Below are positions 24,497 to 33,846 of a stretch of DNA of 64,000 nt, piece by piece. The notes beneath the pieces were generated by a model that was not told the origin of the DNA, did no database searches, and saw only the letters and a list, made by a program, of their open reading frames with translations. The stretch comes from Stutzerimonas kunmingensis (GTDB taxonomy: Bacteria; Pseudomonadota; Gammaproteobacteria; Pseudomonadales; Pseudomonadaceae). The DNA lies in NCBI RefSeq assembly GCF_900114065.1, contig NZ_FORS01000011.1, positions 1 through 64,000 of the forward strand. The letters are read 5' to 3'. The position numbers and the translations under genes are program-made. The first letter of the stretch is position 1, and every line of letters begins with the position of its first letter.

Positions 24497-24802
24497 TTAG
24501 TTGCCGGCGCCGGAACCGGAGCCGCTGGTGCCGCCGCTACCGGTGCTGCCTGGGCCTTTCAGCTCTTGCAGTGCCTTGGTGGAGTGCGCGATGCAAGCTT
24601 CGGTGTCGCCCGATTGCTGGGCTTGGCGGGCCTGTTTAACGTACTCGTCGACCTGGCTCTTGGCCGGCTCACCCAAGGTGGCGGTGTTGGTGGCCATGTT
24701 GTCGTCGATTTCCTGCAGGTTGAGCTGGCACAGGTCGTCTTGGGCGAAGACGGCCGGGCTGGCGAGCAGTACCGCGGATGCGAGCAGTGCATGAACTTTC
24801 AT
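24497..24802 (-). CDS. Small secreted/periplasmic protein of unknown function
   Basis: The start at 24802 is fixed by a strong GGAGGA site and a clean Sec signal peptide (MKVHALLASAVLLASPAVFA, cleavage after AVFA). The mature protein of about 80 residues has two cysteines (DDLCQLNLQEI and TEACIAHS), probably a disulfide, a helical middle and a Gly/Ser-rich tail (STGSGGTSGSGSGAGN). A longer frame upstream to 24940 is non-coding. No family name is recognised. It is the first core gene beside ssrA. Confidence 0.75.
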   Translation of the reverse strand: MKVHALLASAVLLASPAVFAQDDLCQLNLQEIDDNMATNTATLGEPAKSQVDEYVKQARQAQQSGDTEACIAHSTKALQELKGPGSTGSGGTSGSGSGAGN

Positions 24803-24945
24803 TGTGGGTCCTCCAGTCTTATGGACTTCCCGGGCCTGCCAGATACCAACTGAAACGGCGGCGCCGAGTCGAATCGAACCCGTCAGGGGCTCTAAAATTC
24901 CGACTGCGATTGCGCGTGAGCGTTCATCGAAACGCCACAAACGAA

Positions 24946-24973
24946 ACGGCCGCGCTTCGCTGAGCGGGGCCGT
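24946..24973 (-). terminator. Terminator of the lactate operon
   Basis: On the minus strand ACGGCC pairs with GGCCGT (24946-24951 with 24968-24973), with further pairing inside. It is followed by TTCGTTTGT, shortly after the dld stop. Confidence 0.5.
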
Positions 24974-24983
24974 AGTGCCTTTT

Positions 24984-27836
24984 CTAGAGCGGCTGCGTGG
25001 TTGTTTTGCTACGCGTTACGCGGTCCACCAGGTAGACCAGCCCGTGGTAGTCGATCTCGCCATGACGCGACAGGCCGATCTCGCAGGTGCGGCTGGTGGA
25101 AATGCCTTCCTCGCAGATCTGCACGGCGTCTTTCAGGCTGCGTAGAGCGTGGCCGTTCAGTTCTGGCGTGGTGAAGCCCTTGTCACCGGCGAAGCCGCAG
25201 CAGTGGATGCCTTCGGGCACCACGACTTCCCTGGCGCAGCGACGAGCGATATCGATCAGTGCCTGTGCTTCCCCAAGGTGCTGGGTGCTGCAGGTAACGT
25301 GCACGGCGATCGCCTTTTCCTGCGGGACGAAGTCCAACTTGTCGAGCAGGTGTGTGCGGATGAAGCGCACCGGGTCGTACATGTCGAGGCGTTGATCGGT
25401 CAGGCCCTGGACCAGGCGCAGCGTGCAGGGACTGGTGTCGCAGTAGATCGGATCAAGCCCGCCGCGGCTGGCCTTGAGCAGCGCGTCGAGCATCTCCTGA
25501 CGCTTGCGTTCGCCCTGTTCAGCGTAACCCTTGGAAGCGAACGGTTGGCCGCAGCACAGGTCGTTCAGCTGCTCGGGGAAAATCACCTGGTAGCCGGCCT
25601 TTTCAAGCAGGCTGCGGGTCTTGTCGAGCAGCGGCTCCTGTTCCTGATCGCGGGCAGCGGGCGCCATGGCGCGGGAGACGCAGGCGGCCAGATAGACCAC
25701 CCGCGGGCGCTCATCCTGAACGACAGGCTGGGGCAGGTGCAGGCGCTGCAGGGGTTGCGGCATCGCTGGTGTCCATTGCGGGATGCGACCCTTGCTGGCG
25801 TTGGTCATGGTTGCGGACAGCTTAGCCAGGCGCTTGGTGCCGAGGATGATGTGCGCGCCGTTGGCGGCATGCAGCATGAAACGGGTGCCCTGCACGGCGG
25901 TGCCGAAATGGTCGGCTAGCCAGTTGGCGGCACCGGTTTTGCTCGCTTCACGCCCGCGCAGCTTGCGTACCAGGTCGCCGGTGTTGATGCCGACCGGGCA
26001 TCGCTGGGCGCAGAGGCCGGTGGCGGCGCAGGTTTCGACGCCGTGGTAATGGTAGAGGCGCTCGATTTCCGTGGTGTCGACGCCGGCGCGCTTACGGGCT
26101 TGGATGTCGCGCCAGATGACGATGCGCTGGCGTGGAGTGAGGGTCAGTCCGTTGGACGGGCAGACCGGCTCACAGAAACCGCACTCGATGCACTTGTCGA
26201 CGATCTCGTCGGCGGCCGGCATCGGCTTGAGGTTCTTCAGGTGGATGTCCGGGTCTTCGGAGAGCACCACGTCCGGATTGAGGATGCCGGTGGGGTCGAG
26301 CAGGCGCTTGATCTTCCACATCAGCGCGTAGGCTTCGCTGCCCCATTCCAGCTCGACGAAGGGCGCCATGTTGCGCCCGGTGCCGTGTTCGGCCTTGAGC
26401 GCACCGCCGAATTCGACGGCGACCAGCTGCGCCACTTCGCCCATGAAGGCTTCGTAACGGGCGACCTGCGCCGGATCATCGAAGCCCTGGGTGAAGACGA
26501 AGTGCAGGTTGCCCTCCAGCGCGTGGCCGAAGAGGATCGCCTCGTCGTAGCGGTGCTTGTCGAGCAATTCAATCAGCCGGTTGACGCCCTCGGCCAGGCG
26601 CTCGACGGGGAAGGTGACGTCCTCGATGATCACCGTGGTGCCGGTCTGGCGCACGGCGCCAACTGCCGGGAAGGTGTCCTTGCGGATCTTCCAAAGCTGG
26701 TTGTAGACCACCGGGTCTTCGCTGAAGTCGACCTGCTTTTCCACCGGGAAATGCGCGATGGAGGTCATGATCAGGTTGATCTGCTCGTGCAGCAGCGACT
26801 GGCTGGCGGCGCGCGATTCGATCAAGAGTGCGCAGGCGGTCGGCGACAGTTCCTTCACCCACTCGGGCATGCCGGCCTTGTGTTCGACCGAGCGCAGACT
26901 GCGGCGGTCGAGCAGCTCCACGGCCGACACCGGCTGCTGCTTGAGCACCGGTACGGCCAGGCAGCAGGTTTCCACGTCAGGGAACACCACCAGCGCGCTG
27001 GCTTTGTGCGGATGATCCGGCACGGTGTCGTAGGTCACCGCGCTGATGAAGCCCAGCGTGCCTTCGGAACCGACCATCAGGTGGCTGAGGATATCCAGCG
27101 GCTCGTCGTAGTCGACCAGCGCATTGAGCGAGAAACCGGTGGTGTTCTTCAGTCGGTACTTGTGGCGGATCTTCGCGGCCAGTTCGGTGTTGGCGCGGGT
27201 TTCGCGGCCCAGCTCGGCCAGCTGTTCGAGCAGCGCCGCATGGCTCTGGCGGAAGGCGGCAACGCTGGAGGCATCCTCGCTGTCGACCACGGTGCCATCG
27301 GCCAGCACGACGCGCAGGCCGGCGAGGGTTTTGTAGGTGTTCTGCGCCGTGCCGCAGCACATGCCGCTGGAGTTGTTGGCGACGATTCCGCCGATCTTGG
27401 CGGCGTTGATCGAGGCCGGATCAGGGCCGATCTTGCGCTGAAATGGCGCGAGCACGGCGTTGGCGTTGGCACCGATTACGCCCGGCTGCAGGCGGATCTG
27501 CTCGCCGCCGTTGCGAATCTCGCGGCCGTTCCAGTTGTCGCCGAGGGCGATCAGCACCGAGTCGCTGATCGCCTGGCCGGACAGGCTGGTGCCGGCGGCG
27601 CGGAAGGTCACCGGGACGTTTTCCGCATGGGCCAGCTTGAGCAGCGCGATCACCTCGGCTTCGGATTCGACGCGCACCACCAGTTTGGGAATCAGCCGGT
27701 AGAAGCTTGCGTCGGTACCGAAGGCGAGGGTGGAGAGCGGGTCGTCGAAGCGCCGCTCGACCGGGATCAGACGTTCGACTTCGCGGAGGAACGCGGCTGG
27801 CAAAGGCGCACGTTCAAGCTGGGCGGCCGCGTTCAT
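24984..27836 (-). CDS. dld: FAD/Fe-S D-lactate dehydrogenase (quinone-dependent, Dld-II type)
   Basis: This 950-aa enzyme oxidises D-lactate to pyruvate and passes electrons to the quinone pool at the membrane. Domains in order: FAD-binding PCMH fold (VPVTFRAAGTSLSGQAISDS, then GGIVANNSSGMCCG), an oxidase C-terminal domain (EDVTFPVERL to AEHGTGRNMAPFVE), two 4Fe-4S motifs (CIECGFCEPVCP and CAATGLCAQRCP) and two CCG repeats (LCCGQPF, HCCGFAG). The start at 27836 overlaps the lldG stop (ATGA); the open frame reaching 28079 is not coding. It is last in the lldE-F-G-dld chain. Confidence 0.93.
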   Translation of the reverse strand: MNAAAQLERAPLPAAFLREVERLIPVERRFDDPLSTLAFGTDASFYRLIPKLVVRVESEAEVIALLKLAHAENVPVTFRAAGTSLSGQAISDSVLIALGDNWNGREIRNGGEQIRLQPGVIGANANAVLAPFQRKIGPDPASINAAKIGGIVANNSSGMCCGTAQNTYKTLAGLRVVLADGTVVDSEDASSVAAFRQSHAALLEQLAELGRETRANTELAAKIRHKYRLKNTTGFSLNALVDYDEPLDILSHLMVGSEGTLGFISAVTYDTVPDHPHKASALVVFPDVETCCLAVPVLKQQPVSAVELLDRRSLRSVEHKAGMPEWVKELSPTACALLIESRAASQSLLHEQINLIMTSIAHFPVEKQVDFSEDPVVYNQLWKIRKDTFPAVGAVRQTGTTVIIEDVTFPVERLAEGVNRLIELLDKHRYDEAILFGHALEGNLHFVFTQGFDDPAQVARYEAFMGEVAQLVAVEFGGALKAEHGTGRNMAPFVELEWGSEAYALMWKIKRLLDPTGILNPDVVLSEDPDIHLKNLKPMPAADEIVDKCIECGFCEPVCPSNGLTLTPRQRIVIWRDIQARKRAGVDTTEIERLYHYHGVETCAATGLCAQRCPVGINTGDLVRKLRGREASKTGAANWLADHFGTAVQGTRFMLHAANGAHIILGTKRLAKLSATMTNASKGRIPQWTPAMPQPLQRLHLPQPVVQDERPRVVYLAACVSRAMAPAARDQEQEPLLDKTRSLLEKAGYQVIFPEQLNDLCCGQPFASKGYAEQGERKRQEMLDALLKASRGGLDPIYCDTSPCTLRLVQGLTDQRLDMYDPVRFIRTHLLDKLDFVPQEKAIAVHVTCSTQHLGEAQALIDIARRCAREVVVPEGIHCCGFAGDKGFTTPELNGHALRSLKDAVQICEEGISTSRTCEIGLSRHGEIDYHGLVYLVDRVTRSKTTTQPL

Positions 27837-28504
27837 GCGTCCTCCAGGATCAGCAGGATCAGATCCTTCGGCCCGTGGGCGCCGTAGGCCAGCACCTGCT
27901 CGATGTCGGCGGTTTTCGACGGGCCGGAGACCAGCAGCGCATTGGTCGGCATGCCGGCAGCCCACTGAAACTTCTGCTGGATCTCGTAGAAGTTGTCGTG
28001 GATTTCGCTGGCCTTGAGGATGGCGAAGTGCACCGGTGGCACCAGGCTCATCAGGCGCGGCTCCTCGCGGGTCGGCCACATGATCAGACTGCCGGTGGAG
28101 GCGATGGCGCCGAGTGTGCCGGTGAGGCTCGCCGGGGTGTCGTTGAACAGCTCGTCCTTCCAGTCCTCGACCGGGCGGTCGTAGGCCTTCAGCGTCGGCA
28201 GGCCTTCACGGCCGGCGCAATGCTCGGTGAAGCGCTGGCCGTACGGCGTCGTCGGGGCGATCAGCAGGCTCGGCAGCTGGCGGTCGTGCAGCAGCTGTTC
28301 GAGCAGGGCGGGCCAATCGGCGTCCGTGGTCAGGTGAATCTCGGTGTGCACCGCTTCCATCAGCTGACGCAGACGGGCGATGCGCTGCTCGGGCGCGTAG
28401 CTCCAGGGCTGGGTGACCAGCGATACGTCGTAGTCATCGACGATAGGCGTGGTGCCTTCCAGGCTCTTTTTCAGCTTGGCGAGGATATTGGCCTTGGCGC
28501 TCAT
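27833..28504 (-). CDS. lldG: L-lactate dehydrogenase complex protein LldG/LutC
   Basis: This 223-aa LUD-domain protein is the third subunit of the LldEFG (LutABC) L-lactate oxidase. The conserved core TGTLGAIASTGSLIMWPTRE and LVPPVHFAILKASEI is present. It starts at MSAKANILAKL, where its ATG overlaps the lldF stop by four bases, and its own stop overlaps dld. The upstream open frame (to 28687) lies inside lldF and is ignored. Confidence 0.92.
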   Translation of the reverse strand: MSAKANILAKLKKSLEGTTPIVDDYDVSLVTQPWSYAPEQRIARLRQLMEAVHTEIHLTTDADWPALLEQLLHDRQLPSLLIAPTTPYGQRFTEHCAGREGLPTLKAYDRPVEDWKDELFNDTPASLTGTLGAIASTGSLIMWPTREEPRLMSLVPPVHFAILKASEIHDNFYEIQQKFQWAAGMPTNALLVSGPSKTADIEQVLAYGAHGPKDLILLILEDA

Positions 28505-29961
28505 CGCTTGCCCTCCAGGTGCTCGCGGGCCAGCTCGTGCAGCGAGCGGGCGGCAGGTTTCGGTGCGCTGTGGTTCTGCGTCCAAGGGCCGATGTTCGAT
28601 GGCGTCAGGCCGCGCAGGCGGGTGGCGAAGAAGCCGAACACGCGGTACAGCGTCGGACTGGTATTGAGCAGGCGCCAGCCGGCCCACATCAGCCGTTCCT
28701 GCTTCGAGTATTTGCTGCCCTGGCCGCGCATGACCTTGTGCGGATCGTCCGGCGCCTTGACGTTCTCCTCACGCAGGCGCCGCAGGATGGACGGAATCGG
28801 GATCTTCACCGGGCAGACCTCGCCGCAGGCGCCGCACAGCGACGAGGCGCTGGGGTGATCCGGCACCTTGTCCAGGCCGACCATGTGCGGCGTGATGATC
28901 TTGCCGATCGGTCCGGGATAGACCTCGCCGTAGGTATGGCCGCCGACGCGGGTGTACACCGGGCAATGGTTCATGCAGGCGCCGCAGCGGATGCAGTTCA
29001 GCGTCTGGCGCAGCTCGCTGTCGGCGAAGGCCTGGCTGCGGCCATTGTCCAGCAGGATCAGGTGCACTTCCTGCGGGCCGTCGAGCTCATCGGCCTTGCG
29101 CGGGCTGGAGATCATGTTGACGTAGGTGGTGATCGGCTGGCCCAACGCCGAGCGAGTCAGCAGCGAGAGCAGCGGGACCACGTCGCGCAGGTTTTCCACG
29201 ACCTTCTCGATCCCGGTGACGGCGATATGTACCGGCGGCACACCGGTGGACATGCGCCCGTTGCCCTCGTTTTCCACGAGCAGCAGGGTGCCGGTCTCAG
29301 CCACCGCGAAGTTCACCCCGGAGACGCCGATATCGGCCTCGAAGAACTTCTGGCGCAGCGTGCGGCGGCCGATCTGAATAAGTTGGTCGACGTCCTTGGT
29401 GTACTCCACGCCGAGTTTCTCGTGGAACAGGGACGCGACCTGGGCGGCGTTCTTGTGGATTGCCGGCATGATGATATGGGAAGGCTTTTCGTGGTCGAGC
29501 TGGACGATGTACTCGCCCATGTCCGATTCCAGGCATTCGATGCCATGGCCTTCGAGGAAATGGTTCATCTCCATCTCTTCGCTGACCATCGATTTGCCCT
29601 TGATCACCTGCTTCGCCTCGTGGGCGCGGGCGATCTCGAGGACGATGTTGTTCGCCTCTTCAACCGTCTCCGCCCAGTGCACTTTCACACCATTGCGGGT
29701 CAGGTTGGTTTCCAGCCGCTCGAGCAGTTCGGGCAGCTTGGACAGTGCGCGGGCGCGGATGCGGTTGCCCATCTCGCGCAGCCGCTCGCGTTCGTCGGCA
29801 TCGCTGAAGGCCACGGCACGCTTGGTCATCAGCGAGTCCATGGCGGTACGGAAGTTGCGCCGTAGCTGGTCGTCCTTCAGGGATTTGCGCGCGCGGGCGC
29901 GGAAATCCGGGTCACCGGCGTTCTCGATCTGTATCGCGGGGATACGCTGTTCGGCGTTCAT
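28501..29961 (-). CDS. lldF: L-lactate dehydrogenase iron-sulfur subunit LldF/LutB
   Basis: This 486-aa LUD protein has C-terminal ferredoxin-type clusters: LNCIRCGACMNHCPV and LCGACGEVCPVKIP. The N-terminal domain carries VKVHWAETVEEANNIVLEIA and the conserved VAETGTLLLVENEGNGR with TGVPPVHIAVTGIEK. It passes electrons from L-lactate oxidation towards quinone with LldE and LldG. ATGA overlaps on both sides (lldE stop, lldG start) keep the subunits balanced. Confidence 0.95.
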   Translation of the reverse strand: MNAEQRIPAIQIENAGDPDFRARARKSLKDDQLRRNFRTAMDSLMTKRAVAFSDADERERLREMGNRIRARALSKLPELLERLETNLTRNGVKVHWAETVEEANNIVLEIARAHEAKQVIKGKSMVSEEMEMNHFLEGHGIECLESDMGEYIVQLDHEKPSHIIMPAIHKNAAQVASLFHEKLGVEYTKDVDQLIQIGRRTLRQKFFEADIGVSGVNFAVAETGTLLLVENEGNGRMSTGVPPVHIAVTGIEKVVENLRDVVPLLSLLTRSALGQPITTYVNMISSPRKADELDGPQEVHLILLDNGRSQAFADSELRQTLNCIRCGACMNHCPVYTRVGGHTYGEVYPGPIGKIITPHMVGLDKVPDHPSASSLCGACGEVCPVKIPIPSILRRLREENVKAPDDPHKVMRGQGSKYSKQERLMWAGWRLLNTSPTLYRVFGFFATRLRGLTPSNIGPWTQNHSAPKPAARSLHELAREHLEGKR

Positions 29962-30779
29962 CGGGCACCTCCGGTGCGTTGCCAGAGGAAGGTCGCCAGA
30001 TGCTGACCGCGCAGGGCTTCACGCTGCTTCTCCAGCGAACCGTTGATGTTCATCAGACAGCCGCAGTCGGCGCTGATCACCTGATGCGCGCCGGATTCCT
30101 TCAGTGCGCGGGTCTTGTCCAGCACCATGGCGCCGGAGATGTCGGGCATGCGCACGCTGAAGGTGCCGCCGAAGCCGCAGCATTCGCTTTCGTGGTCATG
30201 CTCGACGCGTTCGACCTGGCCCAGCTGTGCGAGCAGGGCGCGGCCGTGCAGGTGGGTGTTCATCTCGCGGCGGGCCGAGCAGGAGGTATGCAGGGCAACC
30301 TTGGTCGGCGTGCCGGCGTCCTTGAATTCGACCTTGCAGACGTTGAGCAGGAACTCGGCCAGCTCGAAGGTGCGCTCGGCCAGCGCTTGTGCCTTCTTCA
30401 GCGTGGCCGGCTCGTCCTTGAACAGGTCCAGATAATGGTGGCGCAGCATCCCGGCGCAGGAACCGGACGGGACGACCACGGGCCAGTCGTTGGCGAACAG
30501 ATCCAGTTGCGCCCGTGCGACGTTGCGTGCCTCGTCGGTGTAGCCGCTGGTGTAGGCCGGCTGGCCGCAGCAGGTCTGACCCTGCGGGAAGTGCACGGTC
30601 AATCCTTCGCGCTCGAGCAGGCGGATGGCATCCAGGCCAGCCTCGGGATAGAACAGGTCGACCACGCAGGTACCGAACAGATAAACCTGGCTCGGCTTGG
30701 CGGGGTATTCGCGCGGCTTTGGCAGCGGCGGCGCGACGCGGGTAGCGTTCGGCGCAGCATCGTAGAAGAGTTCGCTCAT
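29958..30779 (-). CDS. lldE: L-lactate dehydrogenase subunit LldE/LutA (CCG domain)
   Basis: This 273-aa Fe-S oxidoreductase has two cysteine-rich CCG repeats: QTCCGQPAYTSGYTDEAR in the N-terminal half and ESECCGFGGTFSVRMPDISG in the C-terminal half, characteristic of LutA/GlpC-like proteins. It is the first gene after lldP, with 248 bp containing a strong hairpin between them, and it overlaps lldF by ATGA. With no lldD seen here, LldEFG should be the L-lactate-oxidising enzyme of the locus. Confidence 0.94.
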   Translation of the reverse strand: MSELFYDAAPNATRVAPPLPKPREYPAKPSQVYLFGTCVVDLFYPEAGLDAIRLLEREGLTVHFPQGQTCCGQPAYTSGYTDEARNVARAQLDLFANDWPVVVPSGSCAGMLRHHYLDLFKDEPATLKKAQALAERTFELAEFLLNVCKVEFKDAGTPTKVALHTSCSARREMNTHLHGRALLAQLGQVERVEHDHESECCGFGGTFSVRMPDISGAMVLDKTRALKESGAHQVISADCGCLMNINGSLEKQREALRGQHLATFLWQRTGGAR

Positions 30780-30991
30780 CGGCTTGGTCTCCGGGTTAGC
30801 CCGGTTATCCGCAAACAGGCTTTTGAAAAACTATCTGCGTTTGGCAATGCGTCGTTAAAGCAGCCTCAGAATGCTCATTTAGGAACCTGAACTCGTATGC
30901 GAGCCCAGTCCTTTCTTCGGCTGCTTTGCCTCGTCTTGCCTGTCTCGCCTACGTTTTTCAATGGGCCTGTCAGGTGCGGTTTCTGGAATGC

Positions 30992-31019
30992 AACCGTGCC
31001 CCCAGATGGGGGCACGGTT
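30992..31019 (-). terminator. Strong hairpin between lldP and lldE
   Basis: AACCGTGCCCCC (30992-31003) and GGGGGCACGGTT (31008-31019) form a perfect 12-bp stem with a 4-base loop, 9 bp after the lldP stop. There is no U-tract after it on the minus strand, so it may protect or process the lldP message, or partly attenuate, rather than fully terminate. Confidence 0.6.
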
Positions 31020-31027
31020 CCTGTTTC

Positions 31028-32722
31028 TTACACTCCGACCAGTGGGTCGGTCACGCCTAGCACGTAGATGGCGATCAGGCCGATCACCCCCGTGAACAGC
31101 ACGTAGTACAGCGTAGGCCATATGGTCTTGCGCAGCGTGGAGCCTTCGCGACCGAGCAGGCCGACGGTAGCGGATGCCGCCACCACGTTGTGGATCGCAA
31201 CCATGTTGCCCGCCGCAGCGCCAACAGCCTGGGTGGCAACTACCATCGCGCCGGAAATTCCGAGCGACTGTGCAACGCCAAACTGGAACTGGCTGAACAT
31301 CATGTTGCTGACGGTGTTGGAGCCAGCGAGGAATGCACCCAGAGCGCCCACCGACGGCGCCAGCAGCGGGTAGATGCTGCCAACGCTATCGGCGACGTAG
31401 CGCGCCATGACGATCGGCATGCTGGCCAGTTCGGCACCGTTGACGCCCGAGTTGATCAGGATGCGCACCATCGGCACGGTGAACAGCAGTACGAAGCCAG
31501 CGCTGAGCAGCACGCTGCTGGACTCCTTGACGGCGGCCTTGAGTTCCGAGGCGCGCATGCCGTGCAGGAAGAAGGTGATTAGCACCACTGCGACCAGAAT
31601 CCCGCCTGGCAGATACAGCGGCTCGATCCCGGCGCTGACGCCAGCTTCGCCAAGGATGTTGGCAAAGGCGATGGATACCGATTTAAGCGCGGCAGACACC
31701 TGCGGGAACACACGGCTGATTACCAGCAGTGCACCCACCAGCACATAGGGCAGCCAGGCGCGGAAGGCGCTCATCGGGCGGGCGGCCATCTCGTCCAGCT
31801 TCATTTCGATGGTGCCCAGCCATTCAGCTGGCCATTCCTTGGCGTCGGCGAAGTCCCAGGTGGTCTTCGGCGTCAGGAACTTGAAGCGAGCGGCAGTGGT
31901 AACGATCGCCAGGCCCACCAGGCCGCCGAGCAGCGACGGGAATTCCGGGCCGAGGAAGATGCCGGTGGCAGCGTAGGGCAGGGTGAACGCCAGGCCGGCG
32001 AAGATCGCGAACGGCAATACTTCGAAGCCGGCTTTCCAGCTTTTCTCCTTGCCGAAGAAGCGCGTCAGCATCAGCACCATGACCAGCGGCATTACTGTGC
32101 CGACGATGGCGTGGGTGATCGCCACACTGCTGGTGATCTGCTGCAGGTAGGCGTTCCAGCTGGACCCCTGCGCAACCAGTTGCGCGCCGATGGTGGCGGT
32201 ATCCAGGCCGCTGTTGATGCCCACGACGATCGGCGTACCGACCGCGCCAAAAGACACCGGCGTGCTTTGCACCAGCATGCCGAGCAGGACTGCAGCCATT
32301 GCCGGGAAGCCGACCGCAACCAGCAGCGGTGCGGCGATGGCGGCCGGAGTGCCAAAGCCGGAAGCGCCTTCGATGAAGCAACCGAACAGCCAGGCGATGA
32401 TGATGGCCTGGATGCGGCGGTCAGGGCTGATGGTGGTGAAACCGGCACGAATGGCGGTGATGCCGCCGGAATGCTTGAGGGTGTTCAGCAGCAGGATTGC
32501 GCCGAAGATGATCCACAGCAGGCCCAGGGTGATCACCAGGCCTTGCAGCGTCGAGGCGATGATGCGGTTGACGCTCATGTCCCAGACGAACAGCCCGATG
32601 GCTGCGGTGAACAGGAAGACCAGCGGCATGGCGCGGCTGGCGGGCCAGCGCAGACCGATCAGCATGATTGCTGCGAGCAGAATGGGTGTGAAGGCGAAAA
32701 GTGCGAGCAGTCCGTTGGACAT
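31028..32722 (-). CDS. lldP: L-lactate permease
   Basis: This 564-aa inner-membrane lactate:proton symporter of the LctP family has about twelve hydrophobic segments and the family signatures [36 protein letters not shown] and the C-terminal [20 protein letters not shown] with [16 protein letters not shown]. It is divergent from lldR, with two LldR-type operators in between, and heads the lactate operon. AGGGGAA lies eight bases before the ATG, inside a possible upstream ORF. Confidence 0.96.
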   Translation of the reverse strand: MSNGLLALFAFTPILLAAIMLIGLRWPASRAMPLVFLFTAAIGLFVWDMSVNRIIASTLQGLVITLGLLWIIFGAILLLNTLKHSGGITAIRAGFTTISPDRRIQAIIIAWLFGCFIEGASGFGTPAAIAAPLLVAVGFPAMAAVLLGMLVQSTPVSFGAVGTPIVVGINSGLDTATIGAQLVAQGSSWNAYLQQITSSVAITHAIVGTVMPLVMVLMLTRFFGKEKSWKAGFEVLPFAIFAGLAFTLPYAATGIFLGPEFPSLLGGLVGLAIVTTAARFKFLTPKTTWDFADAKEWPAEWLGTIEMKLDEMAARPMSAFRAWLPYVLVGALLVISRVFPQVSAALKSVSIAFANILGEAGVSAGIEPLYLPGGILVAVVLITFFLHGMRASELKAAVKESSSVLLSAGFVLLFTVPMVRILINSGVNGAELASMPIVMARYVADSVGSIYPLLAPSVGALGAFLAGSNTVSNMMFSQFQFGVAQSLGISGAMVVATQAVGAAAGNMVAIHNVVAASATVGLLGREGSTLRKTIWPTLYYVLFTGVIGLIAIYVLGVTDPLVGV

Positions 32723-32723
32723 G

Positions 32724-32798
32724 TCAGGCTTCCCCTGCGGTTCGGTTCAGATGGGGCCCTGAGCGGACCGTGGAGTAGTTTTTGTGCGCAGATCTCAT
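32724..32798 (-). CDS. Candidate upstream ORF in the lldP leader
   Basis: This possible 24-aa peptide ([13 protein letters not shown]...) has an AGAGGACT site before its ATG. Its TGA is separated from the lldP ATG by a single base (TGACATG), an arrangement that would couple lldP translation to it. Nothing is recognised in the sequence. Confidence 0.3.
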   Translation of the reverse strand: MRSAHKNYSTVRSGPHLNRTAGEA

Positions 32799-32830
32799 GC
32801 TGAGTCCTCTTATTTTTAGACCACTCTGTA

Positions 32831-32847
32831 AAGTGGTAATACCAATT
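32831..32847. promoter_or_regulatory. LldR-type operator at the lldP promoter
   Basis: AAGTGGTAATACCAATT matches the FadR/LldR-type consensus AATTGGTnnTACCAATT at nearly every position; the core is TGGT-AAT-ACCA. It lies 33 bp upstream of the candidate uORF and overlaps likely promoter elements of lldP. A second dyad (ACCACT...AGTGGT) overlaps it. Confidence 0.75.
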
Positions 32848-32963
32848 AACAGAAGTGAATGGCCAGCGTAAGAGCTGCGTATAGGGTCGTCAATTAGCTA
32901 GCTATAGACTTTGGTCGCAACAGCCGGCCTTGTGCAGATACGCGGTCATGGCTAGCATTTTCG

Positions 32964-32980
32964 GATTGGTATGACCATTC
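32964..32980. promoter_or_regulatory. LldR-type operator at the lldR start
   Basis: GATTGGTATGACCATTC contains TGGT-ATG-ACCA, the same core as the operator at 32834-32844. It lies immediately before the lldR start, as expected for autoregulation, and about 130 bp from the other site, which would allow looping. Confidence 0.72.
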
Positions 32981-32989
32981 GGGGTGGCT

Positions 32990-33775
32990 ATGGACGTGGG
33001 GATGGTGCGGCAGCGGCGGCTAGCGGACGATATCGTCGCGCAGTTGGAAACCATGATTCTCGAGGGCACGCTCAAGGCGGGTGAGCGTCTGCCTGCGGAG
33101 CGCGCCCTGGCTGAAAGCTTTGGTGTTTCGCGGCCTTCGCTGCGCGAAGCGATTCAGAAGCTCGCGGCCAAGGGGCTGCTGGTCAGCCGGCATGGCGGAG
33201 GTACGTTCGTCGCCGAGTCGCTAGGCTCGACGTTTAGTGATCCGTTGCTGCACCTGCTGGAAAACAACAGCGATGCGCAGCGCGACTTGTTGGAGTTTCG
33301 CCACACGCTCGAGGGCAGCTGCGCCTACTACGCAGCGCTCCGTGCGACCGAGGTGGATCGGAAGCGGCTCACCGAAGCCTTTGCCGCATTGCAGGACTGC
33401 TACGCCCGGGAAGGCAAGGTCTCCCGGGCGGAAGAGGGCGCAGCCGATGCCCAGTTCCATCTCGCCATTGCCGAAGCCAGCCACAACGCGGTGCTGCTGC
33501 ATACCATTCGTGGCCTGTTCGACCTGCTCAAGCGCAACGTGGTGACCAATATCGGCGGCATGTACGCCCTGCGTGACGAAACGCGGGACATGCTGATGAG
33601 CCAGCATCGCGAGTTGTACGAGGCGATCATGGCCAGGCGAGCGACCGAGGCGCGGGAGGTCATCCATCGCCATATCAATTACGTGCAGGAAGTGCTGGCT
33701 GAAGGTCAGCAGGAAGCCCAGCGGCTGGCGCGCGCGCAGCGTCGGCAGGGTGAAAGGATGCAGAAGGAAGGTTGA
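32990..33775 (+). CDS. lldR: FadR-type GntR regulator of lactate use, LldR
   Basis: This 261-aa regulator has an N-terminal winged HTH (ERLPAERALAESFGVSRPSL, then REAIQKLAAKGLL) and a C-terminal FCD all-helical ligand domain with metal-site residues in the stretches AQFHLAIAEASHN and QHRELYEAI. It is divergent from lldP with two matching operators, so it should repress the lactate genes and be released by lactate. ATG 32990 gives MDVGMVRQRRLADDI; GTG 32984 and ATG 33002 are alternatives, and no start has an ideal ribosome site. Confidence 0.92.
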   Translation: MDVGMVRQRRLADDIVAQLETMILEGTLKAGERLPAERALAESFGVSRPSLREAIQKLAAKGLLVSRHGGGTFVAESLGSTFSDPLLHLLENNSDAQRDLLEFRHTLEGSCAYYAALRATEVDRKRLTEAFAALQDCYAREGKVSRAEEGAADAQFHLAIAEASHNAVLLHTIRGLFDLLKRNVVTNIGGMYALRDETRDMLMSQHRELYEAIMARRATEAREVIHRHINYVQEVLAEGQQEAQRLARAQRRQGERMQKEG

Positions 33776-33846
33776 GAGCTGAGCCGGCACTGGCTGTCGG
33801 CTCGGTATCACTGCTTAGGCTGATCAGGCCAAACGCTGAGCAGGGC

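Noticed and set aside
24804..24940. N-terminal extension of the small secreted protein
   Set aside because: The signal peptide and GGAGGA site place the start at 24802.
26043..27887. 614-aa plus-strand ORF
   Set aside because: It is antisense to the dld gene, whose domains are unambiguous; the long frame follows from GC-rich codon use.
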